DNA of 64,000 nt from Paramecium octaurelia (GCA_905182995.1 CAJJDP010000077.1:186001-250000); one strand, 5' to 3'. Counted from the first letter of the stretch, positions 1 to 12,425 are shown. Notes: generated by a model from the sequence alone, not told the origin. Program-made: numbers and translations.

Positions 1-55
1 GATTGTATGAGTAATTAAAACAGATTTTTATTGATGTGAATTTGTGTTATAATAA

Positions 56-89
56 ATTATGTATTCATATTCATTATGTATTCATATTC
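56..89. repeat. Tandem duplication of a 17-bp unit
   Basis: Two adjacent identical copies (56-72 and 73-89) of ATTATGTATTCATATTC lie in the AT-rich leader upstream of the first gene. No function can be read from the sequence; it is most likely a simple replication-slippage duplication. Confidence 0.8.
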
Positions 90-140
90 ATTAATATTAA
101 GAGGGCAATTATAATAAATAATAAAAAATAAAAAGATACA

Positions 141-1389
141 ATGAATAAAGATGGAAAGTCAGAAAGCTAACTATTAAAAGAAAAGGCCAATGCATATTAC
201 TGGAAAGGTATGTTATTCGATATACCTTAGGGAACTCTTTATAAAAATTTGGAAGATTTGAAGAAGCATTAGAGGCCTATGAAGAAGCAATAAACATAGA
301 ACCTAAAAATGTTGATGCAATTAATGGCAAAGGTGTAGATCTCTATTTATCAATAGGATTTGTTTTAGATATTTTGGGTTTACATGAGTAAGCTATTGAG
401 GAGTTCACAAAAGCTCTTAAAATTGATCCAAAATTTATTCTTGCATATAACAATAGAGGTGAGAATTATGTATATTATATAGGATTGGCATATGATAAGT
501 TGTCTAATTATGATAAGGCCATTGAGGAGTACACAAAAGCAGTAACTATTGATAAATAATACTACATATCATATTACAATCGAGGTGCATATTCATGATT
601 ATGAAATAGCTATTGCCTATTATAAGTAAGAAAATTATGATAAGGCTGTTTAAGATTTCTCAACTGTGATTAAGATTAATCCAGAATATGCTATGGCATA
701 TTAACACAGAGGTAATTCTAACAATATCATAATAAGGTGAGATTTATCAATTGTAGAATAAAAAGGAGGATGCTTTGTCAGATTTCATGCAAGCAATGAA
801 GCTTGACCCAAGTGTAACCCTTCCACTTCCACAACTCGGTTGAAAATATTATTCTTATTCATTAGAAGCAATCTCTGAAAAGAGCCCATATGAGACACCA
901 TGCCAACACTTCACCTTAGCCATAATGCACTTACCAAACAATATTAGGGCTTATAACAACAGGGGTAAAATTGATATCTTATCAATAGGATTTGCGTTAT
1001 TTGAAATGAATAAACCACTTGAAGCTTTAGAAAATTATAATAAGGCAATAGAGATAAACCCATCATAAGCGATTTTATACTACAATAGAGGTGAGAATTC
1101 AGATAATATAATAAGGAAATATTTTTTATTTTTTGAATCAGTTTGATAAGGCTATCTAGGATTACTCAAAGACTATTTTAATTGACCCAAATTATGCAAA
1201 GGCATACAAAAATAGAGGTTTTTTATTAGAAATTAATAGCAAGGAATTATTTATAAATTGTAAGAAAAATTTGATGAAGCTTAAAAAGATTAAGAAACTG
1301 CATTGAGTCTTGACCCATCAATAAAATCAGCAAGTGAATATAAAGAATTAATAATTAGAAAATTTTATATTTAGCTTGTGCCTTTTTGA
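141..1389 (+). CDS. Tetratricopeptide-repeat (TPR) protein, 341 aa, nine introns
   Basis: The protein is a run of TPR units of about 34 residues, each with the usual small/large pattern (for example FEEALEAYEEAINIEPKN, AIEEFTKALKIDPKF, AIQDYSKTILIDPNY). TPRs form helical scaffolds for protein-protein contacts; no other domain is visible, so the partner is unknown. Nine introns of 23-27 bp fall mostly at the same place in successive repeats, just after the Asn/His-Arg of helix B in phase 1, which suggests that the gene grew by duplication of an exon plus intron. Removing them (223 bp) leaves exactly 342 codons. One 27-bp intron near 840 carries an in-frame TGA, so unspliced RNA would stop there. 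The start is the first ATG in frame with the repeats. Confidence 0.75.
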
Positions 1390-1424
1390 TTTGCCACAAA
1401 ACCCCAATTGTTAATATTAAATTT

Positions 1425-2334
1425 ATGTCATTAGTACAAAATATTTAGAAAGCTGTTGAGTCTTTCACAGGTGCAATTTAACTATCTCCAAAAATGGTAG
1501 AAGCATATTAATAAAGAGGTGAATATTAATAACTTATCATTAGGAAAAGCATATTTCATACTGAAATAATATAAGGAATCACTTCAAGATTTTTCTCAAG
1601 TGCTCTTACTAGACCCAAACAACAAAGAAATAAATTTTTATATAGGTGATGATTTACATCTTATAGTTAGGATGTGTTCTTATTTATTAACTAGCATTTT
1701 ATTCTGCCTCCTGATTTGGAATGATTATCATTATATTTTGATATTGTTTGTTATTTTTTATAGTCTCTTCCTGCTTCATTTTTGTTGTTCTAAGCGCTTT
1801 AATACTTTAATACCTTTATTTCTGACTAAGCTTGAAAAAGAGGATCTTATGACAGTAGATTCAATATATATTATAAATTGTTGATGTTTTCAAAGTCGAT
1901 AGATTTGTTGATGAGTATAGAAAAGATCAAAAACAATTAATAGGATAAAATATCAAAAGCCTAATTTAGATTAATTAAAATTAGAATTAACCAACAAAAA
2001 CATTCAAATACTAGATGGAAAACTTAATTTTACAGAACCAAATTTGATGACAAATCAATAGTTGTATTCAAAATTGGAATTATAAATCTATTTAGAGGGC
2101 TTATAAATTATATTATTACTCTTAAATTGTATTTAAGAGAAATAGGTTTTATCAAGAGCATTTTTTAAATCTAACATTAAGTCAGCATCATTAATGGCAA
2201 ACTCATTTCCCTATTTAATTATGAGAGGTGAGAGAATCAGAAAAGATTAACAATCAAATGAACTTAATTCAATTATTTAAGATTGTAAGCTAAATTGGTT
2301 TTATGATTCTTTTATTTTTTTTTTTATTTTATGA
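1425..2334 (+). CDS. Second TPR-containing gene, or continuation of the first; splice pattern unresolved
   Basis: From the ATG at 1425 two more TPR-like units are readable (KAVESFTGAIQLSPKMVEAY, intron, then ESLQDFSQVLLLDPNN). Around 1650-1960 the reading becomes hydrophobic and changes frame, so one or more introns there remain unplaced. From about 1985 an open frame without TGA runs to the TGA at 2332 and reads as an ordinary Gln/Leu/Asn-rich ciliate protein. It may be a separate TPR protein or the 3' half of the preceding gene joined through an unusually long intron around 1375-1440. The family is supported only for the 5' part. Confidence 0.4.
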
Positions 2335-2620
2335 ATAATAGTATCAATACTGTTGAAATTATGTATTTATAATTAATGTTACATGTATATAATATAATAA
2401 ATTTTTATTATAACTATGAATGTTACAAAGATATAAATAATACTAATACATTATAGCAATAATTCAACAAAGGATTAGTCTTTTTGTACAATCCTTTTTC
2501 AATTATTATCAAAATGTATTGAACTTTAAATTTCAATAATTTTTTAGGATTTAATTATATTAATATGCCTATTTAAAGGTTTTGCTGATTATAAAAATTA
2601 ATAATTTATTAATCAATAAA

Positions 2621-4078
2621 ATGAATTATATTAACTACTAAAATTTAGACTAAAAACATAATCCTTCGTTATAAAGAGAGAAGTAAAGAGAGAAGGACAA
2701 CTTTAATTAAGGTCGCAATGCTATTAATTTGTTACAAAATAATATTGACATTAATCAATAGATAAATTAGGATTAAGAAACATATGATGCTATCGTATAT
2801 ACTATGGAATGGTCTGAACGACTAAACATTGAATTGCAAAAACTAAAGACAATATTAATGCGAAAATTGGATGAAGCCCTACATTATGGTGGAGAATGGT
2901 TAAAAGAAATGGAGAGAAAAATAAGCAATTTTGAAATTCATAAGAAAAAGGAATTAATTCAACAAAATAATGCCTCTTATATACAAAAAATAATACACGC
3001 CTTTGATTCTATGAAGAAAGAAATTAAAGACAATACAATAGATTTGTTGTTGAATGATTTTAATATTAATTTAAAATAGATATAGACAAAGGAAACTAGT
3101 AAAGAATAATACAAAATAATTAATTAATTTGATTAAAGAGAAATTTGTTATAGCATAGCATTTAATCGATAAAGTACTATCATGGTTAGTGGTGCACAGG
3201 ATGAGATCAAGATATGGAAATTTCAGGATGGAAAGAAAATAGAGTGTATTCAAAAGATTAAAGGAGATAGTGAAATAGATTATGCAACTTGTTTAGTTTT
3301 CAGCTAAAAGGCTGATTTTTTTATATCAGGTAGCTTTGATTCATCTATTAAGCTATATTACAATTAAAATAATAAATGGATATCGTAGGCATGCAAAACA
3401 TCCCACAGCGGTCTTGTTACTTGTGTAATTTTAAATAATTAAGAGGATTAATTAATATCATGCAGTTAGGATCTCTTTATTTTTATTTGGAAAGTAAGCC
3501 TTACTTAAAAATCTATCTAATTTGATTATTAATTAAAAAGACACGAAAAAATTATCCTTAGTCTCTCCATCAATCAATCGGATACCGAGTTTGTGTCGAC
3601 AGGGTAAGATTAAAAGATTGTCGTCTGGAAAAAAGATGCTAATAAGAAATGGAGTTTTAACTAATTGATAGATCATTCATACTCTGATGTTGGATGTAGA
3701 GTTTCTTATATTACAGATACTGTTATTGTTTGGTAATAAAGCAATCAGCCATATGTTCATTTCTTTTAATTATTAAATGGCATGTATGTTTTCAAATAAT
3801 CAATCCAATTTCCAGAATCAGAAACTTGCGCTGAAAATTTTTAGTTCTTATTCCCAACAATATATAATAGAGAAAACAAAGTCATAATTCAAAAGATCAA
3901 CAAGAAAATCTATTTTATTCGTTTTGATGATGACACTTAATAATATCAAGTTGATTCTAGTACTATCTCGTGCTCCAGTAGTGCTGTATTTGGTAATTCA
4001 ACTTAGGATGGCAAATATTTAGTCATTTGGGACCCTTTTTTTACCTAATTTTCAGTTTATGAATTATTTTATAATTGA
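2621..4078 (+). CDS. WD40-repeat protein with N-terminal coiled coil, 485 aa
   Basis: A single uninterrupted exon of 486 codons. Residues about 60-150 are charged and helical (a run such as MKKEIKDNTIDLLLNDF) and look like a coiled coil. Residues about 165-480 form WD40 blades with typical endings: GAQDEIKIWKF, GSFDSSIKLY, CSQDLFIFIW, GQDQKIVVWKK. This is the common ciliate layout of a helical N-terminus followed by a beta-propeller that acts as a protein-binding platform. No catalytic residues are expected. The start is the first ATG of the open frame after an AT-rich leader. The specific partner cannot be predicted. Confidence 0.8.
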
Positions 4079-5333
4079 AACAACAAAATATTCCCAATAT
4101 ATGTTATTTATTTATGTATTTGTAAATAACTTTATGTTCACTACTTAAATTTGATTGGCTTCTGCATTGAAATAATATTTCATTTTACCATCCAATTTTA
4201 ATTTATTTATTGATTGTAATAGAATTACAAATTTTAATTTCTAATACTAATGAAAAATATCCTTGAAATCCAAAATAATGTCTACATGAATTAGAATCAA
4301 GATCCAAATTAAAGAAGTCAAAGAATTATTTAAAAAACATTAAGATTGATAAAGTACATGGTTTGAGAATTAAAAGTTTAACGTAATAGAATTGGCTAAA
4401 AGTATTTGTAGAATAGATGAATAATGCAGTTTTTAACGAAGAGTAAGCTGAATGATTCCTTATTGTTTGTACATAATTGAGGCTAGTGATGTAACTATTA
4501 GGTTCTTTCAAATTGAAAATCTAAATAACAACTCACTATACTAATTTAGAAGGCTGTAAAATAAATATTGTATAATGAAACCTTATTAATCAAATTCGCT
4601 AATTACAAAAGGTGGTCATATTGATAGAATAATGAGAAATTGAAATTGAATTAAATGATATCTGAGCAACGTTGCCATATTTTTATAATAAACATTATTT
4701 AATCTAAGTATAATTATTAATTCAATTTTATATTCTTAGAGTGTTACGATAATGAAGTAAATATATTTAATTCCAAACTCAAATTTGAGGATTTAAGGGC
4801 TTCCTTCTTTAATGAAAATAAGGAAAGCATTTCAATTAATTATTGATCTTATAATTTATGAATTAAATCTGAAATATAATTTTATTCATTAAATATCACA
4901 TTGATAACCGAATTCCAAAAATCATTATTAAATTGTATTTAACGATTGAAGCTGTTCTTAAAAATAAATACATTTAAATGAAAAATTTTATCTCCAAATC
5001 TAATAAGTAATATATAATTTGTAAGATACTTTGAATTTAGTTTAATAGTGAAAATAATAATGGTAAATAATTGTAGTAAAGACATTACAAAAATCTTGAA
5101 ATCAAAAACCTGTATACAATATTTATCTTGTAAAATGTAAAGTTGCAGGAGTTTGTAAAATTGAATAATGATAATTATATTATAAAGAAAGGTAATATGC
5201 GAATGATATATACGATTAAATGCAAATTTACTTTATTTCTATTATACTTATTTGTACACGTATCTATTAACAAATTAAATATTGGATATGACTATGAAAT
5301 AGAAGGTTAAAATAAAGAAGAATTTATTATTAA
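4079..5333. other. Intergenic or decayed region, no gene resolved
   Basis: About 1.25 kb with many TGA triplets in all frames. A short stretch at about 4250-4350 after an ATG (MKNILEIQNNVYMNQNQDPN) and several Gln-rich fragments up to 4900 resemble ciliate coding sequence but cannot be joined by plausible short introns into a long frame. It may be the remains of a gene related to the WD40 neighbour, or simply non-coding DNA. Confidence 0.4.
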
Positions 5334-6650
5334 TCAAATTATTGTTTTCTTAATTTCAAATAATTTTACTATTTGTACTACTTAATTGGAAAGTACTTAA
5401 GAAATCTCACATTTATCATCTGCTATGTTGACTAATATTTTTTGATAGGCACTCAATGTTTGTACAAGCTCTACAGTATATATAATCTCTTTGAATATTC
5501 CATTGCACTTGTGTTGAAGATGCTTAGAATTAACATTTAAGCCAGAACCATGCTAGAACTCTAATGAGAGAACTTCATTTAAACTGCATTTCACATAAAT
5601 ATTTAGAAAGGACGATTTATTGTTTTTGTGAATATTGTAATATGATTCTCCTAGAGCAGTAATTTCATTATTATTCCCTTGCAATTAGGCTTTAAAAGAA
5701 TTTATATAATTAGTTTAGCTATCTACTAAAGATTTAACTTAAACCTGGCCAAATTTGTATTGTGTAAAAAAGTAAGTAGATTGATAATCTATACTAATAG
5801 GTAAATGGCTTTATTCTATATTGCAACAACACCCGACTAATTTTATAATAAAATCTACTTGCTGTCATTTCATACCATTAGGAGTTCGAATCCTTATGAA
5901 AGATTGTTCTATACCTCAGAAGATTTATTTGGTCATACGCAATTCGTGAATATGGTACAATGAACCACTATTCATAACTTAAAGGTAATTTTGAGCCAAC
6001 AAATGCACCGTTTATATTTGATTATTGCATATTTTATTATTCCAACATATTGTCTATTCCAAGAATAACCTGATATCCTAAACTTATGAGTGTTCCCGCT
6101 CTATCAGTGATTTTAACTGTGACCTTGTTTTCTGTAATTTCAGTAACCTAATTATCTTATGAATATTACTTTGACTTCAACATCAGCTGCTCCTGTAGAT
6201 GATATAGATATTAGTGAGATAAAATATTATTGAGTATTAGGATTCTCAAGATCAAAACTTATATCCTGAAAGTCTTTTATATTGAACTAGCTAAAAACCT
6301 ATATTCTAGTATCATCAATTGCAAGCCACCGATAATGAATTCCATTCACTTATCCTACCGTACATTTAATTCTAAGATTAAAGTCTAATAAAAATGTTCA
6401 AATTACTCCTTTCTGTAATAGCCATAATTTCTAATTAGTAATCAATTGTAGATGTCGGAATATCAAATAATTCAGGAATGAGTATTACTTTTGGAATTCT
6501 GTTAAATGAATCCGAAAATCTTACAGTTTAGGTCCTTTCATAATCTCTAAAGCAGATAAATCCTTTGTTTGCAACATTAAAGGATCTAAATGTACCCTGG
6601 TTATAAGTTATATATCCCTAAGCTAAATGAAGTAATAAAATCAAAATCAT
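5334..6650 (-). CDS. Secreted H-type-lectin-like protein, 416 aa
   Basis: The start at 6650 gives a clear signal peptide (MILILLLHLAQG). The mature N-terminal part follows the H-lectin (H_lectin, Helix pomatia agglutinin-type) pattern: aromatic-rich strands, then VRFSDSFNRIPKVILIPELF, later GIHYRWLAIDD, which corresponds to the conserved WxA strand. The C-terminal part is cysteine-containing and of unknown fold. Three 22-bp introns restore one frame of 417 codons, which supports the whole model. H-type lectins bind N-acetylgalactosamine-like sugars; secretion and sugar binding are inferred. The stop at 5334 is the first TGA after the last intron. Confidence 0.7.
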
Positions 6651-7678
6651 TTAGAGGAAAATTTTATGATTTATTTATTATAGATTTTAGTATTATAAAT
6701 TGTACAACTTCAAAGAATAGTAGGTTTAAGAATTTTTATTTATATTTTATTTCTTGATCCATTCTCATTATAATCTAGAACAGGTTTAGTAAAACATTTC
6801 TTAAGCTTAACATATATGATATTATATTTTCAATCAACATTTATATAAGATATTTAACAGATAGATTAAATTAATAATCTATTATTTACATTAGAATAGA
6901 AACAGCAAAAATAATTGATTTTACCCAATATTAAATCAATGGTTATATCTTTTATTTCTTAAGAATTGTTAATTTATCATGATTTTAAAATGCTACTATA
7001 CTTAATATCTGTAGCGTTTGATACTCATATAGAAAGAACATTAAACAACCTTATGTTTTAAGATAGATATTTCACTTATTACTAATATTGAATATTTATT
7101 TAAATGAGTACTTTAATAAATAGGCAATCTATATTATTTCGATATGATGCACCAAACCTTATGTAGATATCTTAAATTATAGATTATATATGTTAGAGTA
7201 GTGACTTTGCGTATTATTAATTGCCTTTGTTATTATTTTGTATAATAAAAATTGTTATAATAATGGTAGTTTTTTTTAAGAATTTAAAATCATAGGATTT
7301 ATTTAGAAATAATAGTAATTTGTGTGAGTATGATCTACAAAAATCCTAAAATTTATTGCCAATTAAAAAGACCAGAATTTTAGTATGATTTTCTCAAGCC
7401 TTTCATAAAGAACTAAAATGGATGAATTGAGAATAATTGAAAGAGTAGAGATTATTGTAAAAATACTTGGATATCTTTAACTTGCTTATTGTGAATGAGA
7501 TCTCAATTTTATTGATCTGTCATTTACAACTGGATAATGTTGGATGAAATGGAAACCAAATTTCTGTCATCAATTTTAAATCAAATTAATTATGACGAGG
7601 AAAAACAGTGAACAAATGGATTCTTGAGAATTTCTAACCTGAAAAATTTATTAATTATTATTAAATAAAAAAATTTAA
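6651..7678. other. AT-rich intergenic region upstream of the P450
   Basis: No long frame on either strand. From 7099 on, the stretch is repeated at 8420-8999 as part of the assembly duplication. A 31-codon open stretch from the ATG at 7330 and some Trp/Cys-containing codons around 7500-7600 look faintly coding, but TGA triplets interrupt them and I could not build a gene. Confidence 0.4.
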
Positions 7679-8418
7679 ATGTTATTCTAAATATTACTAA
7701 TACTGTTGGGATTGCTTATCTGTTGGTTTTTGATCAAGCCTTTGATCATTATGATAAAATTGAAATTATAATTTGGGTCAACTTGTAAAATATCGTTTGG
7801 AATTTTTGGAATTTTGGGATTGAGTAGCACAGCTATTATTGAGAAGATGAAGAAAAAATCAATACCTAAAACTGTGAAGTTTATTGTGCATAATTATGCT
7901 TCAACTGTTTAAATCTTAATAATTGATCCTGAATATTATCAATTTATGCTAAACAATCACGAAAACTATTCTTAAATTAATGAATTAAACACAAGGTAAA
8001 TACAATTTTATTATTTAGTCAATTATTGGATGAAGGTATTATGTTTCAATAAGGACAAAAGTGGAAATAATAACGTGAATTGTTGATTTAATATTTTGAT
8101 CTTGAAAAACTTAAAAGGAATTTACCTACTATAAATGAGATTATTCAAAAAAATATTAAATAATACGATTAATAGAATGATAAAATTCAGACAACTTTAT
8201 TGAAAATAATAAGTGATATTCTCATTTAATGCTTTTTTGGATAAGATGCGAATAAATTATTGATTAATAAAAAATGCATCGGGTTAGAAACCATTGATTT
8301 GTTTGAAGCATTATCGAAATTGAGTAGAAAACCATATTAATTATGCAAAAACATTCTTTTTGGAGTCTAAGCATTAAAAATGTTTCCTAACTCAGAGGAA
8401 TAAATCATTCAAACAAAA
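7099..8418. repeat. First copy of a 1320-bp direct duplication ending at an N
   Basis: This segment matches 8420-9739 base for base wherever I compared them (offset 1321). It ends exactly at the N at 8419, and the second copy starts right after it. The pattern fits two contigs whose overlapping ends were placed side by side with one N. A true tandem duplication is less likely because the same arrangement occurs twice more in the window. Confidence 0.9.
7679..8418 (+). CDS. Cut copy of the cytochrome P450 5' half (contig end)
   Basis: Identical to the first 740 bp of the full P450 gene at 9000-10545, including its first intron, then broken off at the N. It carries the membrane anchor but neither the ExxR nor the heme-binding region. 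It should not be counted as a separate gene unless the duplication is shown to be real. Confidence 0.7.
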
Positions 8419-8419
8419 N

Positions 8420-9739
8420 TTTAAATGAGTACTTTAATAAATAGGCAATCTATATTATTTCGATATGATGCACCAAACCTTATGTAGATATCTTAAATTA
8501 TAGATTATATATGTTAGAGTAGTGACTTTGCGTATTATTAATTGCCTTTGTTATTATTTTGTATAATAAAAATTGTTATAATAATGGTAGTTTTTTTTAA
8601 GAATTTAAAATCATAGGATTTATTTAGAAATAATAGTAATTTGTGTGAGTATGATCTACAAAAATCCTAAAATTTATTGCCAATTAAAAAGACCAGAATT
8701 TTAGTATGATTTTCTCAAGCCTTTCATAAAGAACTAAAATGGATGAATTGAGAATAATTGAAAGAGTAGAGATTATTGTAAAAATACTTGGATATCTTTA
8801 ACTTGCTTATTGTGAATGAGATCTCAATTTTATTGATCTGTCATTTACAACTGGATAATGTTGGATGAAATGGAAACCAAATTTCTGTCATCAATTTTAA
8901 ATCAAATTAATTATGACGAGGAAAAACAGTGAACAAATGGATTCTTGAGAATTTCTAACCTGAAAAATTTATTAATTATTATTAAATAAAAAAATTTAAA
9001 TGTTATTCTAAATATTACTAATACTGTTGGGATTGCTTATCTGTTGGTTTTTGATCAAGCCTTTGATCATTATGATAAAATTGAAATTATAATTTGGGTC
9101 AACTTGTAAAATATCGTTTGGAATTTTTGGAATTTTGGGATTGAGTAGCACAGCTATTATTGAGAAGATGAAGAAAAAATCAATACCTAAAACTGTGAAG
9201 TTTATTGTGCATAATTATGCTTCAACTGTTTAAATCTTAATAATTGATCCTGAATATTATCAATTTATGCTAAACAATCACGAAAACTATTCTTAAATTA
9301 ATGAATTAAACACAAGGTAAATACAATTTTATTATTTAGTCAATTATTGGATGAAGGTATTATGTTTCAATAAGGACAAAAGTGGAAATAATAACGTGAA
9401 TTGTTGATTTAATATTTTGATCTTGAAAAACTTAAAAGGAATTTACCTACTATAAATGAGATTATTCAAAAAAATATTAAATAATACGATTAATAGAATG
9501 ATAAAATTCAGACAACTTTATTGAAAATAATAAGTGATATTCTCATTTAATGCTTTTTTGGATAAGATGCGAATAAATTATTGATTAATAAAAAATGCAT
9601 CGGGTTAGAAACCATTGATTTGTTTGAAGCATTATCGAAATTGAGTAGAAAACCATATTAATTATGCAAAAACATTCTTTTTGGAGTCTAAGCATTAAAA
9701 ATGTTTCCTAACTCAGAGGAATAAATCATTCAAACAAAA
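8420..9739. repeat. Second copy of the 1320-bp duplication
   Basis: Identical partner of 7099-8418. Unlike the first copy it continues without a break into unique sequence at 9740, so it holds the intact P450 gene. Confidence 0.9.
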
Positions 9740-10545
9740 ATAAATAATATTAAGCTTACAATAGAAAAAATTATTCAAAAAAGAATAGTTTAGCACGAAC
9801 TTAAGTTGGATGAGGATGAAAATGAGATATCATAAATGTCAGAGGACATCCTTAATATATATATTTAAGTTTATCTTTAAGGAAAAAAAGGGAACAACAA
9901 CAGAATGTCGTTTGAAGAAATAAAATAATAATATTTTACGTTGTTTAAAATCGGCAGCGAGACATCTAATTAAATAATCTAGGCAAGTCTTCACTATTTG
10001 ACCGAATAACCCTTAATCTAAACTGAATTAAGATAGGAAATTTAGAGCATTTGCAAAACAGATATTATTTAATTTCAGGAATTGAAGAGCTTAGTTAAAT
10101 TGAGTGCTTTCTTAAATGAAGTTTTGAGATTTGTTAATCCGATTCCTATTGTTAGAAAGGTTTAGACCACTCACTTTATTAAAGATTTAAAACTAAAAAG
10201 AAGTAATTATATTATCAAACATTTATAGATTGGATTGTCATGATAGATTATTCAGTAACAAATTCAAATGAGAAATACTATGATAATCCTAAAGAATTCA
10301 ACTACTAGAGATGGCTATAATCAGAAACGACTAAAGAGAACAATAATTATGTTTTTATTCCTTTCTCAAACGGACCAAGATATTGTGTTGGGTAAAGTTT
10401 GGCCACAATGATTTACCAGATAATTCTTATTAATATTTTGAGGAATTTTGAAGTAAATGTAAATGAGAAAGCAAAAAATAATAAGTAGGTCACATTTGTA
10501 CTATAGAATAACTGCTTTAAATTAAGTCCAATACCTCAAAAATGA
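9000..10545 (+). CDS. Cytochrome P450 monooxygenase, 498 aa
   Basis: A heme-thiolate monooxygenase, probably anchored in the endoplasmic reticulum and fed electrons by P450 reductase; the substrate is unknown. An N-terminal anchor is visible (MLFQILLILLGLLICWFLIK). The I-helix has GSETS, the K-helix ExxR is EVLR at about residue 366, and the heme-binding loop is FSNGPRYCVG at about residue 438, whose Cys is the iron ligand. Two introns (23 bp at 9317-9339 and 26 bp near 10205-10230) leave exactly 499 codons, the usual family length. The start is the first ATG before the anchor. The clan cannot be fixed without an alignment. A cut duplicate of the 5' half lies upstream at 7679. Confidence 0.92.
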
Positions 10546-10774
10546 TCATATTTAATAAAATACATTATTATTTTTAAGAGTATTTATAATTTTAGTTATT
10601 ATAATTTTCATTAATCTATCTAATATTTATTGTTCTTTTTGGTTATGTAAAATTTTTTAATTTAGAAATACAATTATTATAAACCACAAATTTTATGAGT
10701 TATTCAACTGATTCTCAAGAAGAAACTTTGCTACTTTTCCAATGAATCCTTCAATACCATAAACCATAGCGTGA

Positions 10775-11245
10775 ACAATAATCTCAATAAAAAAGGGTAT
10801 AATTAAAGTAAAATAGTGTTGGGAACAATATGCAAACGATAAGAAAAAAATTAGTAAAGGTGAGATCGAACTTTCTGATTCTGATTCTGCTTCTTATCTA
10901 ATCACTGAATTTGATGATCAGATTGTGATTAAAGCAATTTAAATAATTTAAAATAATTTAACAACTTACTAGCGAATAAAGGAAAGAGAAAATGTTTTGG
11001 CAAATATTAAGAAGATGACTATTTCCAGGTGGTCTTTGGATTAGAAATCAAAATCTCAAAAATATATAATTATTTATTCTACTATAAATGTTAATAGGAA
11101 ACTCGTAATGTTAAGCATTTTAAGAACATGGATAGAGGTTATCGACTAAAAATAATATAATAGACTTTAAAACTAAGTAGTTATTAGTAATTTAGAGTAT
11201 TTAATTAAATATTATAATTTTTTAATTCTCTAAAAGCTTAAATGA
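10775..11245 (+). CDS. Uncharacterised open frame without a clear start
   Basis: The frame is open from just after the TGA at 10772 to the TGA at 11243 and has typical TAA/TAG glutamines and charged segments (KQCWEQYANDKKKISKGEIE, DDQIVIKAIQIIQNN). No ATG lies near its beginning; an ATG at 10695 with a short intron around 10770-10795 might supply the first exon, but no combination I tried gives one clean frame. It could be an exon of a real gene or a pseudogene. No domain is recognised. Confidence 0.3.
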
Positions 11246-11325
11246 TATTTATCAAGCATTAGGCACTCACTGTTAAAGATTTATTTCTAGATGTTATTAA
11301 TATAATATTTGTCTATTAAAATATA

Positions 11326-11716
11326 ATGAAAAAACGAGATAATCATCAAGTTAAAACAACTTCTCCTAGTGGCAACTAATTTAAAAGAAATTCGTGGATC
11401 CTTTCTTCTGAATATCTGTCCAAACATTTATCTAAATGTTCTTCGTCCTTAAAAAGCAATTAGAGCTATTTTGATTCGTTTTTATTGAATAAACTAGTTT
11501 GAGACATCTCCTGGAAAGAAGTAAAAAGGACTTGCGCTTCTAGGGCTAAAGAATCACCAAAAATTTGTATTTTTTTCACCCTTCTCTCTATTTAATAACT
11601 AAGTATTGAAGATAATTACCACACGCAAATATTCTTTGCAATAATATTATATTAGCTTTCATATTGTAAATCTTCTGCGTCTTTCATTTATCGATAAATT
11701 TAATTAAAAAAATTGA
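11326..11716 (+). CDS. Possible small gene, 122 aa
   Basis: Starts with MKKRDNHQVKTTSPSGNQFK. A 22-bp intron with an uncommon GTTTGAG 5' end, spanning the TGA near 11502, would give exactly 123 codons. The sequence is basic and Ser-rich at first, then hydrophobic. No family is recognised and the C-terminal half could be non-coding. Confidence 0.25.
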
Positions 11717-12425
11717 AAATATCTTCCTTTAAATCTCTTGAAAAAGAGAAAATGAATATCAATTATCTTGAATGTCCATAAAATCACATCTGATCCTAGG
11801 TTTTTCTGCAATACTTTTTTTATAAATCAAATTTCTCAGTAGACATATAGGAACAGGTAATAAGGAGGTTCTGATTTAATCCTAATAATTAATAAATGCA
11901 AATATGAGAGAATAATAGCCTAAGCAAAGTGTTCTATAAGTTCATAATAATAATTTAGAGACTATGGTTTAAACAGTGGATGATTGAATAAATATTTTCT
12001 ATTTCTATTAAAACAATTATTTAGAATAATTAAGAATTAAAGCGAATAATTCTATATATATATAATTTTAATATTGAAGAAGCGCAAATTGATGAGTTTA
12101 TTCCATGTGGTTTCCAAAATTAAAATTTTAAAAGGAGCTTTAGGATTAGGAAAAATTCAATGTTTTAAGAAAATTAAATAAATGAAATCTGTTTAGGGTT
12201 ACTTAATTATTTCATTAAGCAATTTACAACCATTTTGAAAAATATATTTAAATATTTGATTTTACAAATTGTGCTTTTAAATTGTTTATTTTATCTTCAT
12301 TAAGGAATGACAGGATTATTAATTATAAAAAATTATGAATGCTAACTTAATGGAATTAGCAATGATAAATTATTATAGAAAGAGTTCAATTATGTGAATT
12401 TGGGCGATCATTCTGAGTATTGTTT
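11717..12425. other. AT-rich stretch, no gene resolved
   Basis: Contains short Gln/Asn-rich open fragments around 11850-11960 and 12080-12240 that shift frame often. No start, domain or consistent intron pattern could be found. It may contain the 5' leader of the next gene. Confidence 0.35.

Noticed and set aside
1600-1884. Hydrophobic ORF starting MLLLDPNNKEINF
   Set aside because: Its first codons are the end of a TPR unit in a larger gene. The hydrophobic rest probably includes intron or misread sequence, so it is not a separate membrane protein.
5860-5900. tRNA-like T-loop GTTCGAATCC
   Set aside because: The stem around it does not pair properly, no acceptor or anticodon arm could be drawn, and the opposite strand reads as part of the lectin-like protein.
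8419-8419. Reading the three duplications as recent gene duplications under selection
   Set aside because: All three abut a single N, show no differences that I could find, and cut genes at the N. An assembly cause explains them more simply.
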